A DNA stretch of 8,045 nucleotides from NCBI GenBank assembly GCA_947167415.1, contig CAMVHY010000053.1:1-8045 (forward strand), read 5' to 3'. The notes beneath the pieces were generated by a model, which saw nothing but the letters and a program-made list of their open reading frames with translations, was not told the origin of the DNA and did no database searches. Made by a program: the position numbers and the translations under genes. The stretch's first letter is position 1. Each line of letters opens with the position of its first letter. Of this stretch, positions 1 through 6,267 are shown one piece after another. The DNA is from an uncultured Clostridia bacterium (GTDB lineage Bacteria > Bacillota > Clostridia > Lachnospirales > CAMVHY01).

Positions 1-1608
1 CAAAGTGTTGATGAATTGCTTGGACAAACAGATAAAGTTAAATCAATAATTATGGAAAGCGATTATTGGCAGAAGGAAATCCTTGTAATTCGTTCAGTTT
101 TTAATGATTCAGTTGTAATTTATAAAGAAATTTTGTATGGTCGGACTGGTGGGGGTGTTCAAAAAATAACGGGTACAAAATATTTCATTGAAGATGGGAC
201 GACAATAGCTGATTTATGTTCTACTTTTGACATTGATATTCCAAAAAATTTAAAAGATACATTTGGTATAAGTTTAAATAAAGATCTTGAACTAGGTAGG
301 AATGAGAATATTGATGATGCTTATAAGAAAACGTTGCATGGTTTGGTATTAGAATTAAAGACAAAGATATCAAAAGAAATTAATATTGATGAGAAGGTTA
401 AAGAATTATCTGATGACCAAATCTATCAAATAGTTTCTCGATTACCTGATTTCGAAACAAGGAGTAAAAAACTATTGTTGGCAAATTATAAGAGCAAATA
501 TCCTGATGCACAAATTGAACAGCCAAATCCCAATTTACGTAGTTTACTTAAAGATGAAAATTTAAAAACATATATTGATAATTATAAGAAAAAACCTCTG
601 GGAGAACGGGAAAAAGATCCGCTGAGAAAAGTATTTCGTTGGAATGAATCTACACAAAAATATGATCTGAATGAGGAGAGCGAAAACATAAATATTAAAG
701 AATGGTTTATGAAGTTAATGAATGGAACGCTCAAAGACAATGATAAGAAAGATATTTATTTCGTTTTGCTTGAGCTATTTGGAAAAAATTTTGAGTTCGG
801 TGGTTATGAATATAGTAATTATGGTAAAATCAAAAAGATACCGAAAGTTAAACTTTGGGATAAAGTTGATGAAAAAGAAGTAAGAGAATGGTATAGCAAA
901 AATATGCCTGGTACGGATTTATTTGATAATTTGAAGATAGAAAATGACAAACAGGATAAAGAAAATATAAACAAAATCGAAGAGAATATTGATAATAAAA
1001 AGATTAATTTAAATATCTTTGCTAATTCGGGTAATTTCAAAAAAGAAGAAAAAAAAACAAATTTACCTGATGATTTGAAGACACAAAAGGAACAGGATAA
1101 AGAAAATATAAACAAAATCGAAGAGAATATTGATAATAAAAAGATTAATTTAAATATCTTTGCTAATTCGGGTAATTTCAAAAAAGAAGAAAAAAAAACA
1201 AATTTACCTGATGATTTGAAGACACAAAAGGAACAGGGTAAAAATAAAGAAAATCAAGATATGGACAACATAGTTACTGATTTACATGGTCTCAACAAAA
1301 GGAGAAAAAGATCCAAAACATCGAATTTAGGTTACAAAATTAGTTTATTTTTAGATATTTTGGTCACAATAATTTTTATTTTTTTAGCCATAAAGATCAG
1401 TTTATATTTTTTAATTGCATTAGCAATTACTGTTTCTCTTGCAATATTTTTTGGATGTAAATTGTCTGCGTTAAGTTGTTCTTGTTTTAAAATTGGTCCT
1501 CGTAATCAGTATGAAAAAAATGACATGGGCATGGATACACTTGAACATGAGCCAAAGCCGAAAGAAGAGTGTAATTTGAAAGATAACAACCTTCTGCCAA
1601 AGGAATAA
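1..1608 (+). CDS. Unrecognised protein with internal tandem repeat and C-terminal membrane hairpin, 5' partial
   Basis: The frame is open from the first base of the window (Gln-Ser-Val-Asp-Glu-Leu...) with no start or ribosome binding site visible. The gene therefore begins upstream, and 535 codons are seen. I do not recognise the family. Visible residues 1-316 are hydrophilic, Lys/Asn/Glu-rich and look globular. Residues 318-364 and 365-411 are two identical 47-residue copies rich in Asn, Lys and Glu. A basic cluster (KRRKRSK, 433-439) precedes two adjacent hydrophobic helices at about 447-464 and 466-484, separated by a single Lys. A Cys-rich patch (C486, C493, C495) and a hydrophilic tail of about 40 residues follow. 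By the positive-inside rule both ends would be cytoplasmic if the helices form a hairpin. The gene is convergent with spoIIIAD, 43 bp away, and occupies the place where spoIIIAE would be expected. The coding assignment is secure; the function is unknown. Confidence 0.85.
   Translation, partial: QSVDELLGQTDKVKSIIMESDYWQKEILVIRSVFNDSVVIYKEILYGRTGGGVQKITGTKYFIEDGTTIADLCSTFDIDIPKNLKDTFGISLNKDLELGRNENIDDAYKKTLHGLVLELKTKISKEINIDEKVKELSDDQIYQIVSRLPDFETRSKKLLLANYKSKYPDAQIEQPNPNLRSLLKDENLKTYIDNYKKKPLGEREKDPLRKVFRWNESTQKYDLNEESENINIKEWFMKLMNGTLKDNDKKDIYFVLLELFGKNFEFGGYEYSNYGKIKKIPKVKLWDKVDEKEVREWYSKNMPGTDLFDNLKIENDKQDKENINKIEENIDNKKINLNIFANSGNFKKEEKKTNLPDDLKTQKEQDKENINKIEENIDNKKINLNIFANSGNFKKEEKKTNLPDDLKTQKEQGKNKENQDMDNIVTDLHGLNKRRKRSKTSNLGYKISLFLDILVTIIFIFLAIKISLYFLIALAITVSLAIFFGCKLSALSCSCFKIGPRNQYEKNDMGMDTLEHEPKPKEECNLKDNNLLPKE
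950..1237 (+). repeat. Perfect 141-bp tandem duplication inside the partial gene
   Basis: Bases 950-1090 and 1091-1231 are identical, and identity continues six more bases to 1237. The period is 141 bp, exactly 47 codons, so the frame is kept. The copies match even through a run of nine A residues. Identity at silent positions indicates a recent duplication or ongoing homogenisation rather than an old protein repeat. Confidence 0.95.
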
Positions 1609-1651
1609 GATTAAAATTGTTACAAAATTTTATTAATAATTAATGGTGATT

Positions 1652-2029
1652 TTATAAATTTAAAACGGTTTGTATAAGTTCGTTTAAAATTGGAATTGCA
1701 AAAGATAAAATCAAAATTTTGCCTCCGAGAGAAATCTTGGAGGCAATTGTTTTTTCTCCAGCATCTTGACAAATTTGTGAAGCAAATTCGCAAATATAAG
1801 CGATGCCGATTGTTTTGAATAAAATTAAAATATAATTGCTTTGGATTTTAATATTTTCGCCAAGATTATTTAACATAAGCAAAATTTTATTTAGCTCGGG
1901 CAAAATTAAATAAAAAATAAAAATCCCTGCCAAAATATTTAAAGTCATGGCAAAAGATTTATTTTTTTGGCGCAATAAAATTAAAATCACACTTACAAAG
2001 ATTCCAAAAGCGGCAATTTTGATCGCCAT
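1652..2029 (-). CDS. spoIIIAD: Stage III sporulation protein AD
   Basis: SpoIIIAD is an integral membrane protein of the SpoIIIA-SpoIIQ channel, which links mother cell and forespore during engulfment. The 125-residue product is close to the roughly 130 residues usual for the family. It carries the family signature at about residues 70-100: a KTIGIAYICEFASQ segment, then DAGEKTIASKI and GGKI. Hydrophobic helices lie at about 3-20, 27-47, 65-80 and 100-122. The ATG at 2029 is preceded by AGGTGA at good spacing. It lies 27 bp after spoIIIAC and is the last gene of the run. Instead of spoIIIAE, the next sequence is a convergent unrelated gene 43 bp away. Confidence 0.93.
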   Translation of the reverse strand: MAIKIAAFGIFVSVILILLRQKNKSFAMTLNILAGIFIFYLILPELNKILLMLNNLGENIKIQSNYILILFKTIGIAYICEFASQICQDAGEKTIASKISLGGKILILSFAIPILNELIQTVLNL

Positions 2030-2056
2030 AAAATTTTTTCACCTGATTTTTTTAAA

Positions 2057-2251
2057 TCATAAATCAAATAAATCACGCACGGTCGAAAATAAATTATTTA
2101 TATGCGTAATCACAGAAAATAAAACTACTACCAAGCCTGCTAAAGTTGTTAACATCGCTTGTTCTTCTCGACCTGCACGAACTAAAACTTGATTCAAAAC
2201 AGCGACTAAAATTCCAACGGCAGCAATTTGAAAAATAATATTTACATCCAA
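2057..2251 (-). CDS. spoIIIAC: Stage III sporulation protein AC
   Basis: This is a small two-helix membrane protein of the SpoIIIA complex, acting in the mother-cell membrane around the forespore. The 64 residues match the family size (about 65-68). The N-terminus DVNIIFQIAAVGI is close to the Bacillus SpoIIIAC N-terminus. Two membrane helices lie at about 5-24 and 32-52, followed by a short amphipathic tail. The start is TTG at 2251, supported by GGGGGA eight bases upstream; the nearby ATG is out of frame. It follows spoIIIAB by 24 bp and precedes spoIIIAD by 27 bp. Confidence 0.93.
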   Translation of the reverse strand: MDVNIIFQIAAVGILVAVLNQVLVRAGREEQAMLTTLAGLVVVLFSVITHINNLFSTVRDLFDL

Positions 2252-2275
2252 ATAAAATTTCCCCCAAATAAATTT

Positions 2276-2794
2276 TTAAATAAAAATAATAATCATCAAC
2301 AAGCCAAATAAAATTCCGAGATTAAAATATAATTTTTTCCGCGATACATAATTTTCGTCCAAAAATATAATTTTTTTTTCCAGCGCCAAAATAATTTTTT
2401 TTAAATAACTAACTTGTAAATCTTGGTCGAGACTTGCGATTACATGTGAAAAAGATTTTATTTGTAAAATATCGTCCTGCTCGATATAAATTTTTTTGGC
2501 TAATAAATTTATTTGCTCAAGCCAAATATTTTGCGCCGAATTTAATTTTTGATTGAGCGATTTATATATATTAAAAAAAAATTTTTTGATAAACATATCC
2601 GATTCGAGCTCACTTATATTTTTTGCTGCATGTTCAAGCGGCGTAATAAATTTTATTTCGGATTCTAAAATTTCGAGTGCATTCACGATTTTTTTGAGAT
2701 TATTTATTTTAAATTTAATTTTTGTCACGCGATAAATTCCAAACAAACTTGACGATAAAAAAATAAAAACTGAGCCGAGAATTTTTAAAATCAT
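2276..2794 (-). CDS. spoIIIAB: Stage III sporulation protein AB
   Basis: SpoIIIAB resembles GspF-type inner-membrane platform proteins of type II secretion and type IV pili, and is thought to work with the SpoIIIAA ATPase. With the start at ATG 2794 the product is 172 residues, the usual family length. It opens MILKILGSVF, matching known SpoIIIAB N-termini. A longer reading from TTG 2812 has no ribosome binding site. Helices lie at about 3-22 and 155-172, with a charged helical middle that includes the family-like ALEILESEIKFITPLEHA segment at about 38-55. The start codon comes one base after the spoIIIAA stop and there is no clear Shine-Dalgarno sequence, so translational coupling is likely. 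Confidence 0.9.
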   Translation of the reverse strand: MILKILGSVFIFLSSSLFGIYRVTKIKFKINNLKKIVNALEILESEIKFITPLEHAAKNISELESDMFIKKFFFNIYKSLNQKLNSAQNIWLEQINLLAKKIYIEQDDILQIKSFSHVIASLDQDLQVSYLKKIILALEKKIIFLDENYVSRKKLYFNLGILFGLLMIIIFI

Positions 2795-2795
2795 G

Positions 2796-3704
2796 TCAAA
2801 ATATCTTTTCAAGATTTTTATTATAAATAGCCTGAATTTTATTATCGGGATTTAGAAAAAAATATTTATCGATTAATTTTTTCGCAAGCAAATTTTTGGT
2901 CAGATCGCGATTTCTAATATCGTCAAGATTTTTGGCATGCAAACTAAAAATTATTTTCACACCCGAATTTATAATATTAATAATAGAATTTACTTCAGCC
3001 GGCTCGCTAATTTCGTCCAGAATAATAATTTCAGGAGACATAGTTTTTAAAAGCATATTCATTCCCAAATTTTTTGGACATTTATCTAAAATATCTGTTT
3101 GCGTTCCTAAATCATTTTGTGGAACGCCAAGATAACATGCGCCAATTTCCGAACGTTCATCTACAACCGAAATTTTATAATCGCGACTTAAAATTCTTGT
3201 TAAATCGCGCAAAAAAGTTGTTTTCCCTGAACCGGGCGGTCCGATTATTATTATATTTTCCGGCGGATTTGAAATATATTTTATAAAATTTTTGGCACAA
3301 TCTTTTATCTCATGCGCGATACGAAAATTTATCGAGCTGATATTTCTAATCGTTTTTATTTTATTATCTTGCATAATTATTTCGCCGGCTAAACCAACGC
3401 GATGACCATTTTGAATTGTAATAAAACCGTTTTGAATTTGATTTTGAAACGCATAAGGAGAATAATTTGTGAGCAACTCAAGTGTTTGGTTGATATTTTT
3501 TTTTGTTATTTTTATGCCCAAAAAAATATTTTTGGTTAAAGAATTAGACGCGAAAGTAAAATTTTGATTTTGATTTTTAATTATAATCGGATTATTTACA
3601 CGCATTCGAATTTCTTGGATGTCATGAAAAAAATCGTCCGAAATAAATTTTTGGAACAGAGATTTTATTTCACTCGGAAAATAAAGTTCCAGATTCTCAC
3701 GCAT
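2796..3704 (-). CDS. spoIIIAA: Stage III sporulation protein AA, secretion-type ATPase
   Basis: SpoIIIAA is a cytoplasmic P-loop ATPase of the mother cell, related to the secretion/pilus ATPases, required for forespore sigma-G activity through the SpoIIIA-SpoIIQ channel. The 302-residue product has Walker A GPPGSGKT at 155-162 and Walker B IIILDE at 226-231. Between them is the family-specific block VVDERSEI, then GVPQNDLGTQTDILDKCPK. A second conserved region (about 84-112, Ala-Phe-Gln...GHRVGLAGE) precedes the P loop. The start chosen is ATG 3704, five bases after GGGTGA; the in-frame GTG at 3713 overlaps that Shine-Dalgarno sequence. It is the first gene of the AA-AB-AC-AD run. Confidence 0.95.
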   Translation of the reverse strand: MRENLELYFPSEIKSLFQKFISDDFFHDIQEIRMRVNNPIIIKNQNQNFTFASNSLTKNIFLGIKITKKNINQTLELLTNYSPYAFQNQIQNGFITIQNGHRVGLAGEIIMQDNKIKTIRNISSINFRIAHEIKDCAKNFIKYISNPPENIIIIGPPGSGKTTFLRDLTRILSRDYKISVVDERSEIGACYLGVPQNDLGTQTDILDKCPKNLGMNMLLKTMSPEIIILDEISEPAEVNSIINIINSGVKIIFSLHAKNLDDIRNRDLTKNLLAKKLIDKYFFLNPDNKIQAIYNKNLEKIF

Positions 3705-3721
3705 TTTTTTCACCCGATTTA

Positions 3722-3772
3722 TTCTTATGTTTTTTATTTAGCAATTATGACAAGCACTTTATTTTGATTATG
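3722..3772 (-). promoter_or_regulatory. Candidate sigma-E promoter(s) for spoIIIA
   Basis: On the minus strand GTCATAAT (3751-3744) is followed after 14 bases by CATAAGAA (3729-3722), resembling sigma-E -35 (ATATT-like) and -10 (CATA-rich) elements. Transcription would then start almost on the Shine-Dalgarno of spoIIIAA, giving a very short leader. A second possible pair is CATAATCA (3772-3765), 15 bases, CATAATTG (3749-3742), with a leader of about 30 bases. Neither -10 matches CATACA-T fully. The plus strand also reads TGACAAG at 3748-3754, one base off the SpoIIID core GGACAAG. Sigma-E control of spoIIIA is established in Bacillus; the site choice here is inference. Confidence 0.35.
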
Positions 3773-3923
3773 TTTATGGTAATGTATCTTGAGCAAATTA
3801 ATTTGCGGAGCCAAAATATGATTTATGAACCAGTCTATTAATAAAATAAATAATATCAGTGTTTTCATATTTAAATTTTTCTGTTTGTCGATTCTTTTAA
3901 ATTAAATTTATTTAATTAACGTC

Positions 3924-3953
3924 AAAAAAGAACCTTGAAAAAGATTCTTTTTT
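3924..3953 (-). terminator. Intrinsic terminator of the coiled-coil gene pair
   Basis: The arms 3924-3936 and 3941-3953 enclose a four-base loop. Read as minus-strand RNA every position pairs, including one G-U. On the plus strand the same position is a C-A mismatch, so the hairpin is built for minus transcription. The descending arm ends in a run of U. It lies 44 bases past the stop of the 179-residue gene. Confidence 0.6.
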
Positions 3954-3997
3954 TAGTTGTTGGGAAACTAATTTATTAATTTATTTGCAATGATATT

Positions 3998-4537
3998 TTA
4001 AAACTCATTGCTTTTATCAGACAAACTATTAGCCGAAATCATGGCAGGTATTGGTGCATCTTGGTTTGCATTTTCAGCTTTGGTTTCTAAATTAAAATTT
4101 TCAGTTTGTTTTTTACGGTTATTCAATGGAGTTTGTAATTTATCTTCCACTTGAAACAGCATTTTTTTGTGTATATCAAGCATATCCATGCTGTTATTCA
4201 AAGTTTTTCTTGTTTCTTTTAAATTGTCTTCTGCTACTTCCAATCTTTTTTCCGATTTTATAGATAATCTAGTCAACTGTTTTAATATATCTTCTTGTTC
4301 GTTAATTTTTTGATGATCCTCTTGCACAGTTTTTTTAATTTGATTAATATCCTCATTCTGTTTACCAATAAGCAAACTATTAGTTTCTATCTTTTGTTTG
4401 TTTTTCTTTATTTCCTCATTTTGTTTTTTTAACCGTTCTTCAAGATTTTCAATTTGCGTTTCCAAACTACTTTTTTTATTTTGTGATTCATCTGTTTCTT
4501 TTTTTGGCTTGCTATTCTTGCTAGACAAAATACCCAT
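3998..4537 (-). CDS. Unknown coiled-coil protein with Asn-Glu-Phe tail
   Basis: The 179-residue product belongs to no family I recognise. After a short basic/polar N-terminus (MGILSSKNSKPKK) comes a long, nearly unbroken heptad pattern at about residues 23-135, dense in Glu, Lys, Gln and Leu/Ile, predicting a parallel coiled coil. The last 45 residues are polar with a small Pro/Ala patch and end SDKSNEF. There is no signal peptide or membrane helix. ATG 4537 is preceded by AGGGGGAG six bases away, a strong ribosome binding site. It is 41 bp downstream of the 125-residue gene, and a hairpin terminator follows, so the two are probably co-transcribed. Its C-terminus resembles that of its neighbour. 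Translation is likely; a structural or scaffold role is only a guess from the coiled coil. Confidence 0.8.
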   Translation of the reverse strand: MGILSSKNSKPKKETDESQNKKSSLETQIENLEERLKKQNEEIKKNKQKIETNSLLIGKQNEDINQIKKTVQEDHQKINEQEDILKQLTRLSIKSEKRLEVAEDNLKETRKTLNNSMDMLDIHKKMLFQVEDKLQTPLNNRKKQTENFNLETKAENANQDAPIPAMISANSLSDKSNEF

Positions 4538-4578
4538 ATAATCTCCCCCTAAAAAAACATTTAATAAATTTAATTCAA

Positions 4579-4956
4579 CTAAAACTCATTTGTTTCATTA
4601 GAAATTAAAACTTCTGATTTTGATGCTTCGTTCGCTTTTAATACTTTATTCGTTTTTAACGCTTTATCCATTTTTTCCTCCGCCATTTTTAAATCCTGAC
4701 GTATTTTGTCATATACTTTCATGCTTTTCGTGTGTTCATCTTCCTCAGTTTCGTTTTTTTGTTTATCTTGTTTTATTTCTTGTTTAACTTCAGTAATACT
4801 ATTTTTAATATTTTCGCGTGTTTCTTCTTCACTACTATCCGATGAATTTCTATGATTTATATTATTTCTTGTACTTCTTACGCAACATCTTGTTATCGCT
4901 TGATCAATTATCACCCCTAACAAAAATGAAATTGTGCCAATCAAAAAACCATCCAT
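4579..4956 (-). CDS. Unknown membrane-anchored charged helical protein with Asn-Glu-Phe tail
   Basis: The 125-residue product is not recognised. Residues 3-21 form one hydrophobic helix with small residues (GFLIGTISFLLGVII), followed by a Cys pair (about 24-25) and Arg residues that would hold the helix as an uncleaved anchor. The remainder (about 35-110) is highly charged and helical (Glu/Lys/Gln/Asn), probably coiled coil, ending ISNETNEF. ATG 4956 lies ten bases after GAGGT. Another ATG eight bases upstream is out of frame. It is the first gene of a two-gene minus-strand unit, and a large inverted repeat lies just upstream at 4984-5022. Pairing with the soluble coiled-coil partner through their helices is possible but unproven. 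Confidence 0.75.
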   Translation of the reverse strand: MDGFLIGTISFLLGVIIDQAITRCCVRSTRNNINHRNSSDSSEEETRENIKNSITEVKQEIKQDKQKNETEEDEHTKSMKVYDKIRQDLKMAEEKMDKALKTNKVLKANEASKSEVLISNETNEF

Positions 4957-4983
4957 AATGGCATCTACCTCACACCTTTTATT

Positions 4984-5022
4984 TTTTTTGCCAAATTATT
5001 TTTTTTATTAATTGGCAAAAAA
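4984..5022. repeat. Inverted repeat upstream of the 125-residue gene
   Basis: TTTTTTGCCAA (4984-4994) pairs with TTGGCAAAAAA (5012-5022), an 11-bp stem with a 17-base AT-only loop. Neither strand has a T run after the stem, so it does not look like a terminator. It ends 28 bases before the start codon, suiting an operator or a 5' leader hairpin. With only three G-C pairs, chance cannot be excluded. Confidence 0.45.
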
Positions 5023-5177
5023 TCCCAACAACAAAAAAATCATAATATCAACAAAAACAAATTGCATTACTAATATTTCGACATAAAATTGCAATTTCCT
5101 TGTTTTTGGTAAAAAATAATTTGGCTTAACAAAATTATATAGCTCTAAGATTAAAAATTTACTCGTAATATGTCAGA

Positions 5178-5216
5178 TGCGTAAAAAGATAATCATTAAA
5201 GCAACATTTTTACGCA
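5178..5216. repeat. Inverted repeat of unknown role
   Basis: TGCGTAAAAA (5178-5187) pairs with TTTTTACGCA (5207-5216) around a 19-base loop. Four of ten pairs are G-C or C-G, unusual in this AT-rich spacer. No T tract follows on either strand, so a protein-binding site or structured RNA is likelier than a terminator. Confidence 0.45.
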
Positions 5217-5282
5217 CGAAATTCATATTTAGGTATTTATAAAAAGCTATCAGATAAGAAAAAGATTAAATTAACAAACAAA

Positions 5283-5306
5283 AAACAGTCGATAAAACGA
5301 CTGTTT
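5283..5306 (-). terminator. Intrinsic terminator of rnz
   Basis: AAACAGTCG / CGACTGTTT form a perfect 9-bp stem with a six-base loop. On the minus strand the second arm runs into a T-rich tract (TTTTTTGTTTG). It lies 13 bases after the rnz stop codon and should end the chrA-like/rnz transcript. Confidence 0.85.
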
Positions 5307-5319
5307 AATAAAACTAATT

Positions 5320-6237
5320 TTACGTTCTGAAAATAAATTTTTTATACATACCGTCGTGCGGAATCACTGTATTTTCAAAAATATTTTTGGCGTGATCTAA
5401 ATAATTTTTTGGATCGGGCATTGCAGGACTAAAATGTGTGAGCCATAATTCTTTTGAATTTGATTTTTTTGCCAAATCGGCCGCCTCACTAAAAATCATA
5501 TGTTTTTTTGAGATTGCTTTATATTTTTTGTTTTCATCGCCATATATGCCTTCACAAATAAATAAATCAGAATCAAAAACAAAATTTATTAAATCATTAA
5601 TTGGTCTTGTATCCGTACAATAAGAAATTTTTATTCCAGGTCTGTCTTCTCCTAAGACATCTTTTGGCAAAAAAATTCGCCCATTATGTAAAACTTTTTT
5701 CCCGCTTTGCAATACAGACCATAATTTTTTCGGTATTTTCAAATCAGTTGCTTTTTTTAAATTAAATTTCCCCCGACGCGGCAAAAAAATATTATAAGCC
5801 AAACAATCAATACTATGCTCAACAGGTAAAAAATTTATAATAAAATCCTGATTTTCAAGCTTAAAAAAATTCTGTTTTAAATCATCCTGTTCAAAAATTT
5901 TTATTTCAAACGGAATTTCTGGTGCAATCACGCACAAACTCCTGATTATTTTTTTTATACCATTTGGACCAATTATATAAAGTTTTTCCGTTCGTCCTGA
6001 ATTTCCTAAAGTTAATAATAAACCTGGTAATCCGGAAATATGATCTGCATGAAAATGTGTAAAACAAATCACATCAAGATTTTTTATTCCCCAGCCTAAA
6101 ATATTTAAAGCAATTTGTGTTCCTTCTCCGCAATCAATTAATATATATCTGCCTTTTATCCTACAATATAACGCTGTCAAAAATCTATTTGGCAACGGAA
6201 CCATTCCACCTGTTCCAAGTAATGCAACATCTATCAA
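5320..6237 (-). CDS. rnz: Ribonuclease Z (tRNA 3' endonuclease)
   Basis: RNase Z is a zinc-dependent cytoplasmic endonuclease that cuts tRNA precursors just after the discriminator base so that CCA can be added. The 305 residues match the bacterial short form. Metallo-beta-lactamase motifs are all present: HFHADH at 61-66, H141 (EHS), D209 (CTDTRP), KHM with H246, and H268 (THFSP). The N-terminus MIDVALLGTGGMVPLPNRFLT is typical. The start is TTG 6237, eight bases after AAAGGAG. A longer reading from GTG 6267 would run through that ribosome binding site. It follows the ChrA-like gene by 30 bp and is closed by a terminator. Both tRNAs in this window lack an encoded CCA and would be its substrates. 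Confidence 0.95.
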   Translation of the reverse strand: MIDVALLGTGGMVPLPNRFLTALYCRIKGRYILIDCGEGTQIALNILGWGIKNLDVICFTHFHADHISGLPGLLLTLGNSGRTEKLYIIGPNGIKKIIRSLCVIAPEIPFEIKIFEQDDLKQNFFKLENQDFIINFLPVEHSIDCLAYNIFLPRRGKFNLKKATDLKIPKKLWSVLQSGKKVLHNGRIFLPKDVLGEDRPGIKISYCTDTRPINDLINFVFDSDLFICEGIYGDENKKYKAISKKHMIFSEAADLAKKSNSKELWLTHFSPAMPDPKNYLDHAKNIFENTVIPHDGMYKKFIFRT

Positions 6238-6267
6238 ATTTAATTCTCCTTTAAAAAATAAAATCAC

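Larger units (their letters stand above)
3714..3997. other. Intergenic region between spoIIIAA and the coiled-coil pair
   Basis: This 284-bp stretch holds the candidate spoIIIA promoter near 3722-3772 and the terminator at 3924-3953. Between them the sequence is very AT-rich and I find no convincing coding frame. A 14-bp perfect palindrome (GCAAATTAATTTGC) sits at 3793-3806, about 90 bases before spoIIIAA. Palindromes of this length are expected by chance in such AT-rich DNA, so I give it little weight. Confidence 0.5.
4957..5319. other. Gene-free stretch with several inverted repeats
   Basis: I see no coding frame of useful length on either strand in these 363 bp. The stretch contains an 11-bp inverted repeat at 4984-5022, a 15-bp perfect inverted pair (4990-5004 against 5111-5125), a 10-bp hairpin at 5178-5216, and the rnz terminator at 5283-5306. 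The promoter of the coiled-coil pair should lie here, but no convincing -35/-10 pair stands out. Confidence 0.6.

Noticed and set aside
1..18. TTG at 16 as the start of the first gene
   Set aside because: The frame is open to the window edge and no Shine-Dalgarno sequence precedes the TTG, so the gene is partial.
819..1181. Minus-strand frame of 120 codons with internal repeats
   Set aside because: It lies opposite the repeat of the plus-strand gene; its repeated hydrophobic look is the complement of the Lys/Asn-rich duplication, and no ribosome binding site supports it.
1612..1632. Hairpin TAAAATT / AATTTTA between the two convergent genes
   Set aside because: The stem is seven A-T pairs only, too weak to call a terminator for either gene.
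2896..3286. Plus-strand frames opposite spoIIIAA
   Set aside because: They are shadows of a strongly conserved ATPase gene and have no recognisable protein features.
3793..3806. 14-bp perfect palindrome GCAAATTAATTTGC
   Set aside because: In DNA this AT-rich one or two such palindromes are expected by chance in 8 kb, and it is far from the promoter candidates.
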